From DASXMT01 sp963803065 (GTDB lineage: Bacteria > Actinomycetota > Acidimicrobiia > Acidimicrobiales > RAAP-2): DNA of 64,000 bases. The stretch's first letter is position 1, and each line of letters begins with the position of its first letter. The notes beneath the pieces were generated by a model that saw only the letters and a program-made list of their open reading frames with translations, did no database searches and had not been told where the DNA came from. This document shows positions 63,493-64,000 of the stretch, in pieces. The DNA lies in assembly GCA_963803065.1 (NCBI GenBank), contig CAWDKW010000010.1, positions 62,001 through 126,000 of the forward strand, given 5' to 3'. The translations under genes and the position numbers were made by a program.

Positions 63493-64000
63493 GGCGGCTC
63501 TTGGTGGCCGTGGTCGGGGTCAGCTCGGTGGCCCGGCCGCCGGTCCCGAGGGACTCGACCAGGTGGTCGATGGCGGCCAGGGTGGCGGTGCGCTCGCCCG
63601 TGGTCAGCACGTACAGCGTGGCCTCGGTGAGGGCGCCGAACAGGACGCGGGCCAGTGCATCGGGGTCGAGGGGGACGATCTCGCCCCGGGTCATGCCCCC
63701 GACCAGCACCCCGCGCAGCAGCCCGAGGGCGTCCTGCCCGTCGGCGATGGTGACCACGTCGAGCTCGGGGATCGTCCAGGCGTCACGCAGGAAGAACTGC
63801 GCCTCCCCGAGGTTGTCGAGGGTGTCGAGAAACACCTCGAGCGCCCGGCGGATGCTGGTCACCGTGTCGGCATCTGGCTCGAGGGCGGCCAGGCCGTCAC
63901 GGGCCAGGCGCTCGTACAGATCGTGTTGGAGGTCGCGCCCGATGTCGTCCTTGTCGGTGAACCAGTAGTAGACGGCACCCTTGGTCACGCCGGCGGCGCT
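63485..64000 (-). CDS. TetR-family regulator, N-terminus outside window
   Basis: The frame is open at the right edge, beginning SAAGVTKGAVYYWFTDKDDIGRDL, the end of a TetR helix-turn-helix. The C-terminal ligand domain is complete to TGA 63485. It overlaps and precedes the amine oxidase gene on the same strand, so it probably controls amine oxidation in response to the amine or its aldehyde product. Confidence 0.9.
   Translation of the reverse strand, partial: SAAGVTKGAVYYWFTDKDDIGRDLQHDLYERLARDGLAALEPDADTVTSIRRALEVFLDTLDNLGEAQFFLRDAWTIPELDVVTIADGQDALGLLRGVLVGGMTRGEIVPLDPDALARVLFGALTEATLYVLTTGERTATLAAIDHLVESLGTGGRATELTPTTATKSRRG

Overview
The window looks like a chromosomal segment of a high-GC Gram-positive bacterium (Actinomycetota). 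The evidence is strongly GC-biased third codon positions, many GTG/TTG starts, GTGA and ATGA stop/start overlaps, and families common in that phylum (GH15 trehalase/glucoamylase-like enzymes, NrfD-linked selenocysteine formate dehydrogenase, actinobacterial CtaG, DMT and Liv systems). A secreted protein at 48.5-50.3 kb carries GYWLVAADGG-type repeats that I associate with Acidimicrobiia-like lineages; that placement is an inference. No rRNA, tRNA, CRISPR array, transposase or phage gene was found.

Region A (1-37 kb) has an accessory or stress character. Genes are short, strands alternate, gaps of 300-700 bp are common, and there are four broken genes. It holds two GH15 enzymes, a PAP2 phosphatase coupled to a polyphosphate kinase 2, a MalT-type LuxR regulator next to a SulP anion transporter, an MFS exporter, a diacylglycerol-kinase-like enzyme, an FAD monooxygenase, cytochrome bd oxidase (cydAB), and, divergent from it, a three-gene membrane formate dehydrogenase. 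The formate dehydrogenase alpha subunit is read through an in-frame UGA (selenocysteine), with a SECIS hairpin directly after it. Small proteins follow: a sulfotransferase-like protein, an NTF2-like protein, a ferritin-like protein and a DUF1622 protein. Two of these genes have upstream palindromes resembling the DosR/DevR dormancy box.

Region B (37.6-42.2 kb) is a divergent oxidase-assembly or copper cluster. One arm is a BlaI/CopY-type repressor, an M56 metallopeptidase and CtaG; the other is SCO1 and a second CtaG. A perfect GTAGTACTAC palindrome between the arms is a good candidate operator.

Region C (42.4-64 kb) is dense, operon-structured metabolic DNA. It has a cysteine-rich protein, an aldehyde dehydrogenase, a channel-like membrane protein with a GT39-like glycosyltransferase and a threonine-aldolase-like enzyme, a Kelch/beta-propeller secreted protein with four near-identical 126-bp repeats, and a large arylsulfatase. 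An acyl-CoA synthetase is followed by a complete Liv-type ABC importer with a fused LivH-LivM permease and a TetR regulator. The end holds a DMT transporter, a copper amine oxidase and an edge-truncated TetR.

The most coherent biological theme is energy metabolism under low oxygen: formate oxidation into the quinone pool beside a high-affinity bd oxidase, polyphosphate turnover, DosR-like sites and a dedicated oxidase-assembly cluster.
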